Source: Herbidospora daliensis | GTDB taxonomy: Bacteria > Actinomycetota > Actinomycetes > Streptosporangiales > Streptosporangiaceae | Length of the DNA stretch: 64,000 nucleotides | Direction: 5' to 3' | Assembly (NCBI RefSeq): GCF_001570585.1 | Contig: NZ_BBXF01000001.1 | Location: forward strand, 675,691 to 739,690 | Shown here: in pieces, positions 55,799 to 64,000 of the stretch | How the letters are laid out: each line of letters opens with the position of its first letter | How positions within the stretch are numbered: position 1 is the stretch's first letter | Position numbers and translations under genes: made by a program | Notes under the pieces: generated by a model | Told to the model about the DNA's origin: nothing | Seen by the model: only the letters and a program-made list of their open reading frames with translations | Databases searched by the model: none

Positions 55799-56206
55799 CT
55801 CCTCTACCGCGAGGAGGAACGCGAGATGATCCCGCTCTGCGCCGACCAAGGCGTCGGTCTCATCCCCTGGTCCCCTTTGGCAAGGGGCCTCCTGGCCCGC
55901 GCCGGCCAAACCCGCCACACCACCCGCCAGGAAGGCGACGGCGACCGCCAGCGTTTCCTCTACGGCGGCCCCGGCGACGCCGACGTCCTGGCCAAGGTCG
56001 CCGAACTGGCAGCAGAGCGCGGCACAGCCCCGGCGACCCTCGCGCTGGCCTGGCTGCTCCACCAGCCCGGCATGGTCGCCCCCATCATCGGCGCCACGAA
56101 AGACGGCCACATCGCCGACGCCCTGGCCGCCATCGGCCTCGACCTGTCAGACAAGGAACGGGCAACCCTGGAAGAGGGCTACCAGCCCAGGTCAGCCCAC
56201 TTCTGA
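55799..56206 (+). pseudogene. Aldo/keto reductase, 3' half, separated by the integrated element
   Basis: Encodes the last 135 residues of the interrupted reductase: L-L-Y-R-E-E-E-R-E-M-I-P-L-C, G-L-I-P-W-S-P-L-A-R-G and the coenzyme-binding P-I-I-G-A-T-K. It cannot be translated as a normal reductase here, although an in-frame ATG within the element end could give a truncated, inactive fragment. Codon use is that of the chromosome, so the split is recent. Its end overlaps the convergent cold-shock gene by 15 bases. Confidence 0.93.
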
Positions 56207-56410
56207 AACCGACACCGCCCGATACGGATACCCGTCCTGCCCCGGCGCCTCGAACTCCAGGTCGACGGCCTGCCCGGCCCTCAGCGCCCGGTAGCCGTCG
56301 GCCTGGATGTGGCTGAAGTGCGCCCAAGCGCCCCCGGGCGTCTCCGGCGAGTCGATCACTCCCCACCCGAGGTCGGCGTGCCACTCCCGTACGACCCCTC
56401 GAACGCCCAT
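56192..56410 (-). CDS. Cold-shock-domain-like small protein
   Basis: A 72-aa OB-fold protein with modified RNA-binding motifs: G-W-G-V-I-D in place of G-F-G-F-I and A-W-A-H-F-S-H-I in place of V-F-V-H-F-S-A-I, then D-L-E-F-E-A-P-G-Q-D-G. Related to CspA but with atypical aromatic residues. It probably binds single-stranded nucleic acid. It stands alone. Confidence 0.8.
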   Translation of the reverse strand: MGVRGVVREWHADLGWGVIDSPETPGGAWAHFSHIQADGYRALRAGQAVDLEFEAPGQDGYPYRAVSVSEVG

Positions 56411-56433
56411 ACCCGGACGATACAGTCGCGACC

Positions 56434-57768
56434 ATGGCGCCCATCGAGTTGTTCCAGCGTGTCGCGGCCACCGTCCCGGCCTATGCCGCCTTCCTGAGGG
56501 AACACGCCGTCGACCCCGCCGCGATCAGGACGCCGGAGGACTTCGCGACGCTCCCCTTCACGACGAAGGACAACTACACCCGCCGCCACCCCCTCAACGA
56601 CCTCTGCCGCGACGGCGTGCTCCAGGGCATGATCGCCGTCTCCTCCGGCTCGACCGGCGAGCCGTCGTTCTGGGCCAGGACCGCCGACGACGAGAAGGTC
56701 ATCGCCGACCGCTTCGCCCAGGTCATGGACGGCTTCGGCAGAAGACCGACGCTGGCCGTCGTCTGCTTCTCCCTCGGCACCTGGGTAGGCGGCCTGTTCA
56801 CGCTGGCCTGCATCAGGCACCTGCAGGACCGCGGCTACCCCATCACCGTCGTCGCCCCGGGCAACAACCCCGCGGAGATCCAAAGGGTGGTGCCCCAGTT
56901 GGCCCCGCTCGCCGAGCAGACGGTCCTGTTCGGCTACCCGCCGTTCGTCAAGGATGTCATCGACACCCTCGACCTCCCCTGGGCGTCGTACAACATCAAG
57001 ATCGTGACCGCGGGTGAGGTCTTCTCCGAGGAGTGGCGTTCGCTGGTGGCCGAGCGGGCCGGGATCGCCGACCCGGTCACCTCCTTCGCGTCCCTGTACG
57101 GCACCGCCGACGCCGGCGTCCTGGGCAACGAGACACCCCTGTCCATCGAGATCAGGCGCCATCTGGCCGCCCACCCGGAGAAGGCCAGGGAGCTGTTCAA
57201 GGCCGACCGCCTGCCGACGCTGGTCCAGTACGACCCGGCGGTCCGCTACTTCGAGGAGTGCGACGGCACCCTGCTGTTCAGCGGCGACAACGGCATCCCG
57301 CTGATCCGCTACCACATCGCCGACGAGGGCGGCCTGATCCCCTACGCCGACATGCTGCGACAAATTGGAATCCGCCCGCAGCACGACGGTCCCGAGCTCC
57401 CGTTCGTCTACGTCTTCGGCCGCAGCCGCTTCGCCGTCTCCTTCTACGGCGCGAACGTCTACGCCGAAAACATCTCCGTCGGCCTGGAACAACCCGAGGT
57501 CAACAAGGCGGTGACCGGCAAGTTCGTGCTGAGCGCCCCCGAAAGCGCCGACGGCCTGCACGTCACCGTCGAGCTGGCCCCGGGCCACGACCCGTCGGAA
57601 GACCTCGCCAAGGAGATCGCCGCCCAGATCGTCACCCATCTCCGGCGGCTGAACAGCGAGTTCGCCCATTACGTCCCCGAGCGCAGGCAGCTGCCGCTGG
57701 TCACGTTGCGGCCCTACGCCGACCCCGCCGACTTCCCGCCCGGCGTCAAGCACCGCTATGTACGCTGA
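56434..57768 (+). CDS. PaaK-like AMP-dependent ligase
   Basis: A 444-aa adenylate-forming enzyme resembling phenylacetate-CoA ligase. Motifs: S-S-G-S-T-G-E-P (70-77, phosphate loop), S-L-Y-G-T-A-D-A-G (substrate/ATP motif), and a C-terminal subdomain beginning G-R-S-R-F-A-V-S-F-Y-G. It would activate an aryl or acyl acid to its CoA thioester; the substrate is unknown. PolX starts five bases after its stop, though a functional link is not obvious. Confidence 0.85.
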   Translation: MAPIELFQRVAATVPAYAAFLREHAVDPAAIRTPEDFATLPFTTKDNYTRRHPLNDLCRDGVLQGMIAVSSGSTGEPSFWARTADDEKVIADRFAQVMDGFGRRPTLAVVCFSLGTWVGGLFTLACIRHLQDRGYPITVVAPGNNPAEIQRVVPQLAPLAEQTVLFGYPPFVKDVIDTLDLPWASYNIKIVTAGEVFSEEWRSLVAERAGIADPVTSFASLYGTADAGVLGNETPLSIEIRRHLAAHPEKARELFKADRLPTLVQYDPAVRYFEECDGTLLFSGDNGIPLIRYHIADEGGLIPYADMLRQIGIRPQHDGPELPFVYVFGRSRFAVSFYGANVYAENISVGLEQPEVNKAVTGKFVLSAPESADGLHVTVELAPGHDPSEDLAKEIAAQIVTHLRRLNSEFAHYVPERRQLPLVTLRPYADPADFPPGVKHRYVR

Positions 57769-57773
57769 TCGAC

Positions 57774-59453
57774 ATGGCACGGGCGAATGACGAGGCCGCT
57801 GCGGCCCTGGAAGAGTACGCCGAACTGTTCGCGCTGAACGGCGGCGACGCCTTCCGGGTGCGCAGCTACCAGAAGGCGGCCAAGTCGATCGCCGGTTACC
57901 CCGACGACCTGCGCGAGACGCCGGTGCGGCAGATCCCGGGCGTCGGCGAGGCGATCGCGAAGAAGATGGAGGAGTTCCTCGAACGGGGCAGCTTCCGGCA
58001 GCTCGACGACCTGCGGTCGAAGGTGCCCGACGGGGTGCGCAGGCTGACGAAGGTCCCGACCCTCGGGCCGAAGAAGGCGCTGTTCCTGTTCCAGGAGCTC
58101 GGCATCGACTCGCCCGCCGCGCTCGAACAGGCGATCAAAGACGGCCGGCTCAAGGGGCTGAAGGGCTTCGGGCCGAAGACCGAGGAGAACATCCTCAAGG
58201 GCATCGCCCAGATGGCCGAGACCCGCGTGCATCTGGGCGTCGCGGCCGAGCTGGCCGACCGGGTGATGGCCTCGCTCGACGCCGACCACATGACGTTCGC
58301 CGGGTCGTTGCGGCGCATGCGCGACACGGTCGGCGACATCGACATCCTGGCCGTGGGCTCGCCCGAGCTGATGGAGACCTTCGCCGCGCAGCCCTACGTC
58401 ACCGAGGTGATCGCGCGGGGCGAGAAGAAGACGTCGGTCCGCACCGACCGGGGGCTCCAGGTCGACCTTCGGCTGGTGCCGGAGGAGTCGTGGGGGGCCG
58501 CGCTGATCTACTTCACGGGGTCGAAGGAGCACAACGTCCACCTGCGTGAGATGTGTGTGAAGAAGGGGTGGAAGCTGTCCGAGTACGGACTCTTCGACGC
58601 CGACGACAACGTGATCGCCGCCGCCACCGAGGAGGACATCTACGCCGCGCTCGGCATGGAGTGGATCCCGCCGACGCTGCGCGAAGACGGCGGCGAGATC
58701 CAGGCGGCGCTCAAGCACGAGCTGCCCCGGCTGGTCACCCTCGACGACCTGAAGGGCGACCTGCACACCCACACCGACCTGACCGACGGCATCGCCACCC
58801 TCGAAGACATGCTGGCCGCCGCCGCCAAGCGCGGCTACGCCTACTACGCCGTCACCGACCACGCCCCCGACCTGGTCATGCAGCGCATGACGCTGGAGAA
58901 GGCACTGGCGCAGCGGGCCCGGCTCGACGAGCTGCAGAAGAGCTATCCGGACATGCGGCTGCTCCACGGCAGCGAGCTCAACATCGGGCCCGACGGGTCG
59001 GTCGACTGGCCCGAGGAGATCCTGGCGGGCTTCGACGTCTGCGTCGCCAGCGTGCACTCCCACTTCAACCAGTCACGCGACGAGATGACCCGCCGGTTCA
59101 TCGCCGCCTGCGAGAACCCGCAGGTCGACATCATCGGCCACCCGACCACCCGCAAGATCGGCAAGCGGCCGGGCGTCGACGCCGACTGGGACGCGGTCTT
59201 CCGCGCCGCCGCCCGCACCGGCACCGCGCTGGAGATCGACGCCTACCCCGACCGCGCCGACCTGCCCTCCGACCTGGTCCGCCTGGCCCGCCACCACGGC
59301 GTCAAGTTCTCCATCGACAGCGACTCCCACGCCATCCCCCACCTCGACAACCAGAAGTTCGGCGTCGGCATCGCCCAGCGCGGCTGGCTGACCCCCGACG
59401 ACGTGATCAACACCTGGCCGATCGAGAAACTGCTGCACTTCCTCGGCCGCTGA
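57774..59453 (+). CDS. polX: PolX-family DNA polymerase/3'-5' exonuclease
   Basis: A 559-aa bacterial PolX. An N-terminal helix-hairpin-helix region (I-P-G-V-G-E-A-I-A-K-K; L-G-P-K-K-A) precedes the polymerase palm with G-S-L-R-R-M and the metal residues in V-G-D-I-D-I-L, then V-D-L-R-L. The C-terminal PHP domain has G-D-L-H-T-H-T-D-L-T-D-G, H-G-S-E-L-N-I and D-S-D-S-H. It fills gaps and proofreads in base-excision or end repair. The start was chosen at M-A-R-A-N-D-E. Confidence 0.92.
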   Translation: MARANDEAAAALEEYAELFALNGGDAFRVRSYQKAAKSIAGYPDDLRETPVRQIPGVGEAIAKKMEEFLERGSFRQLDDLRSKVPDGVRRLTKVPTLGPKKALFLFQELGIDSPAALEQAIKDGRLKGLKGFGPKTEENILKGIAQMAETRVHLGVAAELADRVMASLDADHMTFAGSLRRMRDTVGDIDILAVGSPELMETFAAQPYVTEVIARGEKKTSVRTDRGLQVDLRLVPEESWGAALIYFTGSKEHNVHLREMCVKKGWKLSEYGLFDADDNVIAAATEEDIYAALGMEWIPPTLREDGGEIQAALKHELPRLVTLDDLKGDLHTHTDLTDGIATLEDMLAAAAKRGYAYYAVTDHAPDLVMQRMTLEKALAQRARLDELQKSYPDMRLLHGSELNIGPDGSVDWPEEILAGFDVCVASVHSHFNQSRDEMTRRFIAACENPQVDIIGHPTTRKIGKRPGVDADWDAVFRAAARTGTALEIDAYPDRADLPSDLVRLARHHGVKFSIDSDSHAIPHLDNQKFGVGIAQRGWLTPDDVINTWPIEKLLHFLGR

Positions 59454-59562
59454 AAAGCCTTTCATCCGTTACCGCTCCCGCCCGGCCGGCGCCGACCCCC
59501 GCCCCCGGCCGGGCGCCGCATCCGGCGCCCCGCACCCGCTCCCGGCGGCCCGCCGCCACGCC

Positions 59563-60345
59563 TCAGAAGGCCACCCGATCACCGACGGCCAGCTCGCCCG
59601 AACGCACGACTTCGGCGTAGACGCCCAGGCAGGGCGACCCGTCGACGCGGTTGTCCCGCAGGAGGGTCCTGACCGCCTCGGCGCTGCGGGGCAGGTCGCC
59701 GTGGGCGAGCGTCGGAACCGCGCAGCGCGGGGTCGGCGCGAGCACCCGCAGCACCACCGGCCCGACGGCGAGCTCCCGCCCGGTCCAGTCGTTCTCGGCG
59801 TAGGGCGTGGAATCGGGCAGGTCGAGCACCAGGTTGGGCCGGTAACGCACCATGTCAGCGCCGGCCCGGTCGAGCGTGGCGCTGGTCACCAGGTGGATCG
59901 CGGCGTAGTCGACGAAGTTGCCGCCCGGCGTGCCCTGGCCGATCCGCAGGTGGACGAAGGGCACGTCGGCGTCGACCCCGGCGTCCATGACCGCTTCGGG
60001 GTCGGGGCGGCCGACCGTCGCGCCCTCGGGCCGGGTGGTCACCAACCGGACCTCGCGCCCCAGCGCCCGTGAGACGGCGTCGGCGGCGTGGCCGGCCGGC
60101 ACGGTGCGGCCGTCGGGACAGCGGATCCGCGGGGTCCCGCCGTCCCATTGGGCGGCGAAACCGAGCAGGTCGCGCCACAGGCGCGGGTGTTTGGCGCTGG
60201 CCACCATCCCGGTCGCCACGTCGAGCAGCGCGGCCACCCGGTCGCCTTCGACGCCCTGCTCGGTCACGGCCGCCGCCTCGACGTCCTCGCCGAGCATCGA
60301 CTTGACCGGGTAGCGCCGCAGCGCCGTCACGGATCCCTGGCTCAT
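59563..60345 (-). CDS. MOSC-domain protein
   Basis: A 260-aa protein with the MOSC N-terminal barrel (L-R-R-Y-P-V-K-S-M-L-G-E) and MOSC core (R-Y-R-P-N-L-V-L-D-L; P-T-P-R-C-A-V-P-T with the conserved Cys). Related proteins bind molybdenum cofactor and reduce N-hydroxylated compounds. The ATG overlaps the stop of the hydrolase gene (ATGA), so they are co-translated. Confidence 0.87.
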   Translation of the reverse strand: MSQGSVTALRRYPVKSMLGEDVEAAAVTEQGVEGDRVAALLDVATGMVASAKHPRLWRDLLGFAAQWDGGTPRIRCPDGRTVPAGHAADAVSRALGREVRLVTTRPEGATVGRPDPEAVMDAGVDADVPFVHLRIGQGTPGGNFVDYAAIHLVTSATLDRAGADMVRYRPNLVLDLPDSTPYAENDWTGRELAVGPVVLRVLAPTPRCAVPTLAHGDLPRSAEAVRTLLRDNRVDGSPCLGVYAEVVRSGELAVGDRVAF

Positions 60346-61214
60346 GCCGTCGGATGGTACTTGGCGAGGAACGCGCGGATCAGCGCCGCGACCTCGTCTC
60401 CGGCGCTCTCCAGCAGGAAGTGGCCGCCGTCGAACAGGTGGACCTCCGCGTGCGGGGTGTCGCGGGCGAAGGCGCGGGCCCCGTCGGGTCCGAAGAAGGG
60501 GTCGTGCACGCCCCAGGCCGCCAGCACCGGCACCTGCCGGGTCCGCAGCCACTCGTGCAGCGCCGGGTAGAGCGGCGGGTTGGTGGCGTAGTCGAGGAAC
60601 AGCCGCAGCTGGATCTCCGCGTTGCCGGGCCGCGAGATGAAGGCGTGGTCGAGGTGCCAGGTGTCGGGGCTGACGACGCTCTCGTCCTCGACGCCGGTGA
60701 CGTACTGGCCGCGGATCGACTCCAGCGTGAAGGCCGTCCGCAGGGCCGCCTCGTTGGCCGGGCTCTGGTCGCGCTGGTAGTCCCAGACGGCCTGCCAGCC
60801 GGAGGGGACGAAGCCCTCGTCGTAGCCGTTGCCGTTCTGGGTGATCACCGCGACGACCGCGCCGGGGTCGCGCAGCGCCAGCCGCCAGCCGATCGGGGCG
60901 CCGTAGTCCTGCACGCCGATCGCGTAGCGGGCGACGCCCAACTGGCCGAGCAGCCCGGCGGTGAGGTCGGCCAGCGCGTCGAAGCCGTAGTCGAACTCGG
61001 TGACCGGCGGCGCGTCGGAGAGCCCGAACCCGAGGTGGTCGGGCGCGATGACCCGATAGCCCGCCAGCCGCGGGATCAGGTTGCGGAACATGAACGAGCT
61101 GGTCGGGAAGCCGTGCAGCAGCACGATCGTCGGCAGGTCGGGTGATCCGGTCTCGCGGTAGAAGAGCCGATGCCCGTCGACCGTGGCGTACCGGTGGTGG
61201 ACCACAGTATCCAT
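60342..61214 (-). CDS. Alpha/beta hydrolase, epoxide-hydrolase/dehalogenase-like
   Basis: A ~290-aa hydrolase with L-L-H-G-F-P-T-S-S, nucleophile elbow G-V-Q-D-Y-G-A-P-I-G (Asp nucleophile, as in epoxide hydrolases and haloalkane dehalogenases), and a late G-G-H-F-L-L-E with the catalytic His. The ATG was chosen because an AAAGGTGG site lies eight bases upstream. The gene is divergent from a CGNR regulator, with a matching putative operator next to each start codon, so it is probably induced by its substrate. Confidence 0.87.
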   Translation of the reverse strand: MDTVVHHRYATVDGHRLFYRETGSPDLPTIVLLHGFPTSSFMFRNLIPRLAGYRVIAPDHLGFGLSDAPPVTEFDYGFDALADLTAGLLGQLGVARYAIGVQDYGAPIGWRLALRDPGAVVAVITQNGNGYDEGFVPSGWQAVWDYQRDQSPANEAALRTAFTLESIRGQYVTGVEDESVVSPDTWHLDHAFISRPGNAEIQLRLFLDYATNPPLYPALHEWLRTRQVPVLAAWGVHDPFFGPDGARAFARDTPHAEVHLFDGGHFLLESAGDEVAALIRAFLAKYHPTA

Positions 61215-61301
61215 CGTTCTAACCACCTTTCATCTTGATGACGGTTAGATCGTAGGCAGACGAGGTGTAACCTTGTCAACAACCGAATGGAGGTTAGAAC
61301 G
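61215..61301. promoter_or_regulatory. Divergent control region with three GGTTAGAWCG sites
   Basis: GGTTAGAACG occurs at 61292-61301 on the plus strand and, inverted, at 61224-61215, each directly before a start codon. A third copy, GGTTAGATCG (9/10), is at 61243-61252. Spacing and symmetry suggest binding sites for the CGNR regulator that control both genes. Confidence 0.6.
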
Positions 61302-61303
61302 AC

Positions 61304-61819
61304 GTGGTCGACGACGAAGGGCTGCTCCTGGCCCTGCTCAACACCACCCCGACCATCTCGGGCGAGGTGACCGACCTGCTCGCCGACCCCGAGACGGCCC
61401 GCGCCTGGCTGACCGAGCACGCGGGTGAGGAGGCGCTCGGCGAAGACCTCGGCCTGCTGCGCTCGACCCGCGACACGCTGCAAGCTCTGATCCACGACCG
61501 GGCCGCGCCCGCGGCGCTCGCGCCCGCGCTCGACGGCGTCGGCTACCGGCCGCTCCTCGACGACACGGGCCTCGCCTGGCGGCTCTCGACCCCGCGCGAC
61601 CACGCGCTGGCCGCCCGCGCCGTGGTGGCGTGGGACGCCCTGCGGCGCACCGCGCCCGGCCGGCTGCGCGCCTGCGAGAACACCGACGAGTGCACGCTGT
61701 TCCTCGTCGACCGCTCCAAGAGCAACAGCGCCCGGTGGTGCTCGATGGCCGGGTGCGGCAACCGCATGAAGGCCCGCCGCCACTACGAACGGCGGCGGAA
61801 CACGCGCGCCGCCGACTGA
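61304..61819 (+). CDS. CGNR zinc-finger regulator
   Basis: A 171-aa protein with an N-terminal helical ligand-like domain (ABATE type) and the C-terminal CGNR zinc finger: L-R-A-C...C-T-L-F-L-V-D, W-C-S-M-A-G-C-G-N-R-M-K-A-R-R-H-Y. Such proteins are DNA-binding repressors. GTG start. It is divergent from the hydrolase/MOSC operon, which it probably controls. Confidence 0.88.
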   Translation: MVDDEGLLLALLNTTPTISGEVTDLLADPETARAWLTEHAGEEALGEDLGLLRSTRDTLQALIHDRAAPAALAPALDGVGYRPLLDDTGLAWRLSTPRDHALAARAVVAWDALRRTAPGRLRACENTDECTLFLVDRSKSNSARWCSMAGCGNRMKARRHYERRRNTRAAD

Positions 61820-62158
61820 CCGGGAGACCCCCGGAGTGCCGCCCGCGAGAGCGGTAGATCACAATGGGTACAGGCAGCCAGAGATCATGGCATACGGCAA
61901 GATGGGGTATTTGTTCGACGCCATCGTGGCGCACCCGGTGATCGTCGAGTAGCGAAGTGTTACCTTTGCGGAAGGTTCGCTGGTTTTCGTGCAGCTCGCG
62001 GGGGTTCGCGGGGGGCTGGCCGCCTATGGGGGAAGTACGGGGAGTCGATTCCGCGCTGTCAGAATCGCTCCTTGGAGACGTCTTGGTAACGCCCCGGTAA
62101 CCGCTCCTGAGGAGGATGGGGGCGGAATCCGGCGGAGAACGACAGGGGGAGGTTGCCC
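61820..62158. other. Intergenic region upstream of the WS/DGAT gene
   Basis: About 340 bp. It contains a possible 21-residue ORF (61887-61952). Its right part, from about 61960, should contain the promoter and 5' leader of the acyltransferase gene, with a GGGGGAGG ribosome-binding site just before 62159. No conserved RNA structure is recognised. Confidence 0.5.
61887..61952 (+). CDS. Possible 21-aa peptide
   Basis: An ATG-initiated short frame encoding M-A-Y-G-K-M-G-Y-L-F-D-A-I-V-A-H-P-V-I-V-E. The sequence is amphipathic and protein-like rather than random, but its ribosome-binding site is weak. It could be a small peptide gene or chance. Confidence 0.3.
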   Translation: MAYGKMGYLFDAIVAHPVIVE

Positions 62159-63589
62159 ATGGGCCAGCTCACGGCACTCGACGCGCAGTTCCTCAGCACC
62201 GAGTCCGAAACGACGGTCACCCACGTCGCCGGCGTCGCCGTCCTTGACGGCAGCGTCACCCGCGACCGGCTGGTCGCGCTGCTGCGCGACCGCGTCCACC
62301 TCGCACCGCCGCTGCGGATGCGCCTCGCCGACGTGCCCTTCGGGCTCGACCGGCCCTACTGGACCGAAGACGACGACTTCGACGTCGCCGACCACGTCCA
62401 CGAGTCGACCCTGCGGCACGAAGACGAACTCGCCGTCCACGTCGCCCGGCTCCACGCCCGCAAGCTCGACCGGAGCCGCCCGCTCTGGGAGATGCACCTG
62501 ATCCACGGCCTCGGCGAGGGCCGCGTCGCCGTCTACACGAAGGTCCACCACGCCGCCATCGACGGCGTGTCGGGCTCGGAGATCCTCGGCGCGTTCCTCG
62601 ACCTGACGCCCGAGCAGCGGCAGGTCGAGCCGCCCTCCGCCGACACGCCGCGCGCCAAGGCGCCCAACCCGGCCGAGATGCTCGCCGGGGCGTTCGGCCG
62701 CCTGCTGTCCCAGCCCGGCGACGCGGTGCGGTCGCTGACCCGCGCGGTCGCCGACCTCGACGCGATGCCGGTCTCCGGCGGCCTGCCCGGCGCCCACCGG
62801 CTGGCCAGCGCCGCCCGCCGCCTGCTCGGCGAGAAGCCGCTGCCGCCGCTGCCCTCGCTGGCCGCGCCGCGCACCCCGTTCAACGGCCCGATCACCCGCA
62901 TGCGGACCTTCGCCTACGGGTCGATCGCGCTCAGCGACGTCAAGCACGTCGGCCGCTCGTTCGGCATGAGCGTCAACGACGTCGTGATGACGGTCGTGTC
63001 GGGCGCGCTGCGGTCGTGGCTGGAGGAGCACGCCGCGCTGCCCGGCCAGCCGCTGGTGGCGGCGGTCCCGGTGGCGGTGCGCACCAACAAGGGCCACGAG
63101 ACCATCGGCAACCAGATCTCCGCGATGATCACCCCGCTGGCCACCGACGTCGCCGACCCCGAGGAGCGCCTGTCGGCGGTCAGGGGCCTGATGGCCACCG
63201 CCAAGCGCCGCTTCGCGGTGTCCCGCACGAACTGGCTCAACGACCTCTGCTCGGTGCTGCCCGCCCCGATCGCCGGCCTCGCGACCCCCCACCTGTTCCG
63301 GCTGGCCGGCAAGGTCACGCCCGGGGTGAACCTGATCGTGTCGAACGTGCCCGGCCCGCAGCTGCCGCTCTACCTGTGCGGCGCCCGGCTGCTGGCCTAC
63401 TACCCGATGTCGGTGCTCACCGACCTGACGGGCGGCCTGTCGATCACGTGCCTCTCCTACGACGGCAGCCTCGACTTCGGCGTCGTCGCGTGCCCGGCCA
63501 GAGTGCCGGACGTCTGGCGGATCATGGACCACCTGCGCGAGGCGATGGCCGAGTTGGTGAAACTGGCCGACGCGGTCGACGTGGAGTGA
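62159..63589 (+). CDS. WS/DGAT acyltransferase
   Basis: A 476-aa wax-ester synthase/diacylglycerol acyltransferase. The active-site motif is H-H-A-A-I-D-G (130-136), with the C-terminal family segments S-V-N-D-V-V-M-T-V, G-N-Q-I-S and N-L-I-V-S-N-V-P-G-P. It esterifies fatty acyl-CoA to alcohols or diacylglycerol for storage lipids. Strong ribosome-binding site. No lipid genes adjacent. Confidence 0.93.
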   Translation: MGQLTALDAQFLSTESETTVTHVAGVAVLDGSVTRDRLVALLRDRVHLAPPLRMRLADVPFGLDRPYWTEDDDFDVADHVHESTLRHEDELAVHVARLHARKLDRSRPLWEMHLIHGLGEGRVAVYTKVHHAAIDGVSGSEILGAFLDLTPEQRQVEPPSADTPRAKAPNPAEMLAGAFGRLLSQPGDAVRSLTRAVADLDAMPVSGGLPGAHRLASAARRLLGEKPLPPLPSLAAPRTPFNGPITRMRTFAYGSIALSDVKHVGRSFGMSVNDVVMTVVSGALRSWLEEHAALPGQPLVAAVPVAVRTNKGHETIGNQISAMITPLATDVADPEERLSAVRGLMATAKRRFAVSRTNWLNDLCSVLPAPIAGLATPHLFRLAGKVTPGVNLIVSNVPGPQLPLYLCGARLLAYYPMSVLTDLTGGLSITCLSYDGSLDFGVVACPARVPDVWRIMDHLREAMAELVKLADAVDVE

Positions 63590-63602
63590 CCGCAGGGTGA
63601 CC

Positions 63603-64000
63603 TCAGGCCGACTCGCGGACCACCAGGCGGGTCGGCACGGTCACCGACTCGATCTGATCGGCGCCGTCGATCAGGTCGAGCAGGATCCTGACCGTCTCCT
63701 CGGCGATCTCGGTCAGCGGCTGCCTGACGGTGGTCAGCGGCGGGTGGGTCGACATGGCGACGTCGGAGTCGTCGAAGCCGCCGACCGCCACGTCGTCGGG
63801 CACCCTGCGGCCGGCCGCGCGCAGCGTCGCCAGGGCGCCGGACGCCATCACGTCGGAGGCGCAGAAGACGGCGTCGAGGTCGGGGGAGCGCTCCAGGAGG
63901 CGGGCCATCGCGACCTCGCCCGAGCGGCGGGTCCAGTCGCCGTGTTCGATCAGCTTCTTGGCGGCGCGGCGGCCCAGGACGTCGGTGAAGCCTTCGAGGC
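63603..64000 (-). CDS. LacI-family regulator, 3' end only
   Basis: The C-terminal ~131 residues of a LacI-type repressor that continues past the right edge. It contains D-A-V-F-C-A-S-D-V-M-A-S-G-A-L, P-D-D-V-A-V-G-G-F-D-D and P-P-L-T-T-V-R-Q-P, all in the effector-binding domain. The DNA-binding domain is outside the window, so the target cannot be guessed. Confidence 0.88.
   Translation of the reverse strand, partial: LEGFTDVLGRRAAKKLIEHGDWTRRSGEVAMARLLERSPDLDAVFCASDVMASGALATLRAAGRRVPDDVAVGGFDDSDVAMSTHPPLTTVRQPLTEIAEETVRILLDLIDGADQIESVTVPTRLVVRESA

Overview
The window is very GC-rich and gene-dense. Genes start with ATG, GTG or TTG and often overlap by four bases. Together with KdpFABC, a type II glutamine synthetase, LuxR-type LAL regulators, MmyB-type XRE regulators, a stand-alone LigD-type primase-polymerase, a WS/DGAT enzyme and RICIN/GH30 secreted proteins, this points to a filamentous actinomycete, probably a Streptosporangiales-like genus. 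I cannot name a species. No rRNA, tRNA or CRISPR array was seen.

Layout: (1) 1-0.6 kb is the 3' end of an RCC1/PASTA gene, followed by a NADAR gene. (2) 1.1-10.4 kb on the minus strand is a potassium cluster: an APC-type permease, a 28-aa membrane peptide, then kdpF, kdpA, kdpB, kdpC and kdpD, all overlapping; no kdpE is visible. (3) 10.5-23.6 kb is housekeeping and accessory metabolism: VOC protein, GlnII, LAL regulator, an alpha/beta hydrolase + GMC oxidoreductase pair, LigD-type polymerase, ribokinase, CbiX-like protein and a phosphotransferase. (4) 23.6-38 kb is rich in secreted proteins (M6 protease, GH30-RICIN, beta-helix and RICIN proteins) and regulator/target pairs (MmyB/MFS, LacI/GH30, MmyB/SDR). 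(5) 39.2-43.1 kb is a likely operon: an NrtR-like Nudix regulator behind a palindromic operator, a nucleoside-phosphorylase-like protein, and a multi-pass membrane protein with a helical, repeat-like N-terminal region. The last two share a short V-G-V-x-A...H motif resembling bacterial amyloid/RHIM-like signalling motifs, so they look like a biological-conflict (defence) pair. (6) 43.63-55.80 kb is a 12.16-kb integrated element that splits an aldo/keto reductase gene. The two halves rejoin in frame at an 8-bp ACTACAAC repeat. The element carries a large serine integrase, a RepSA-like HUH replication initiator with a coupled small gene, a hairpin cluster, an XRE regulator facing two small genes, its own aldo/keto reductase, two small membrane proteins (one like a type IV secretion pilin) and an unusual fusion of an AAA-type NTPase, a Hanks-type non-RD kinase and a zinc ribbon. 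(7) 56.2-64 kb is ordinary chromosome: cold-shock protein, PaaK-like ligase, PolX, MOSC protein, a hydrolase/CGNR regulator divergent pair with three matching putative operator sites, a WS/DGAT acyltransferase and the 3' end of a LacI gene.

The two most promising unusual systems are the phosphorylase/membrane-protein pair at 39.9-43.1 kb and the NTPase-kinase fusion at 49.2-51.8 kb inside the mobile element. Both functional assignments are inferences from domain architecture and context.
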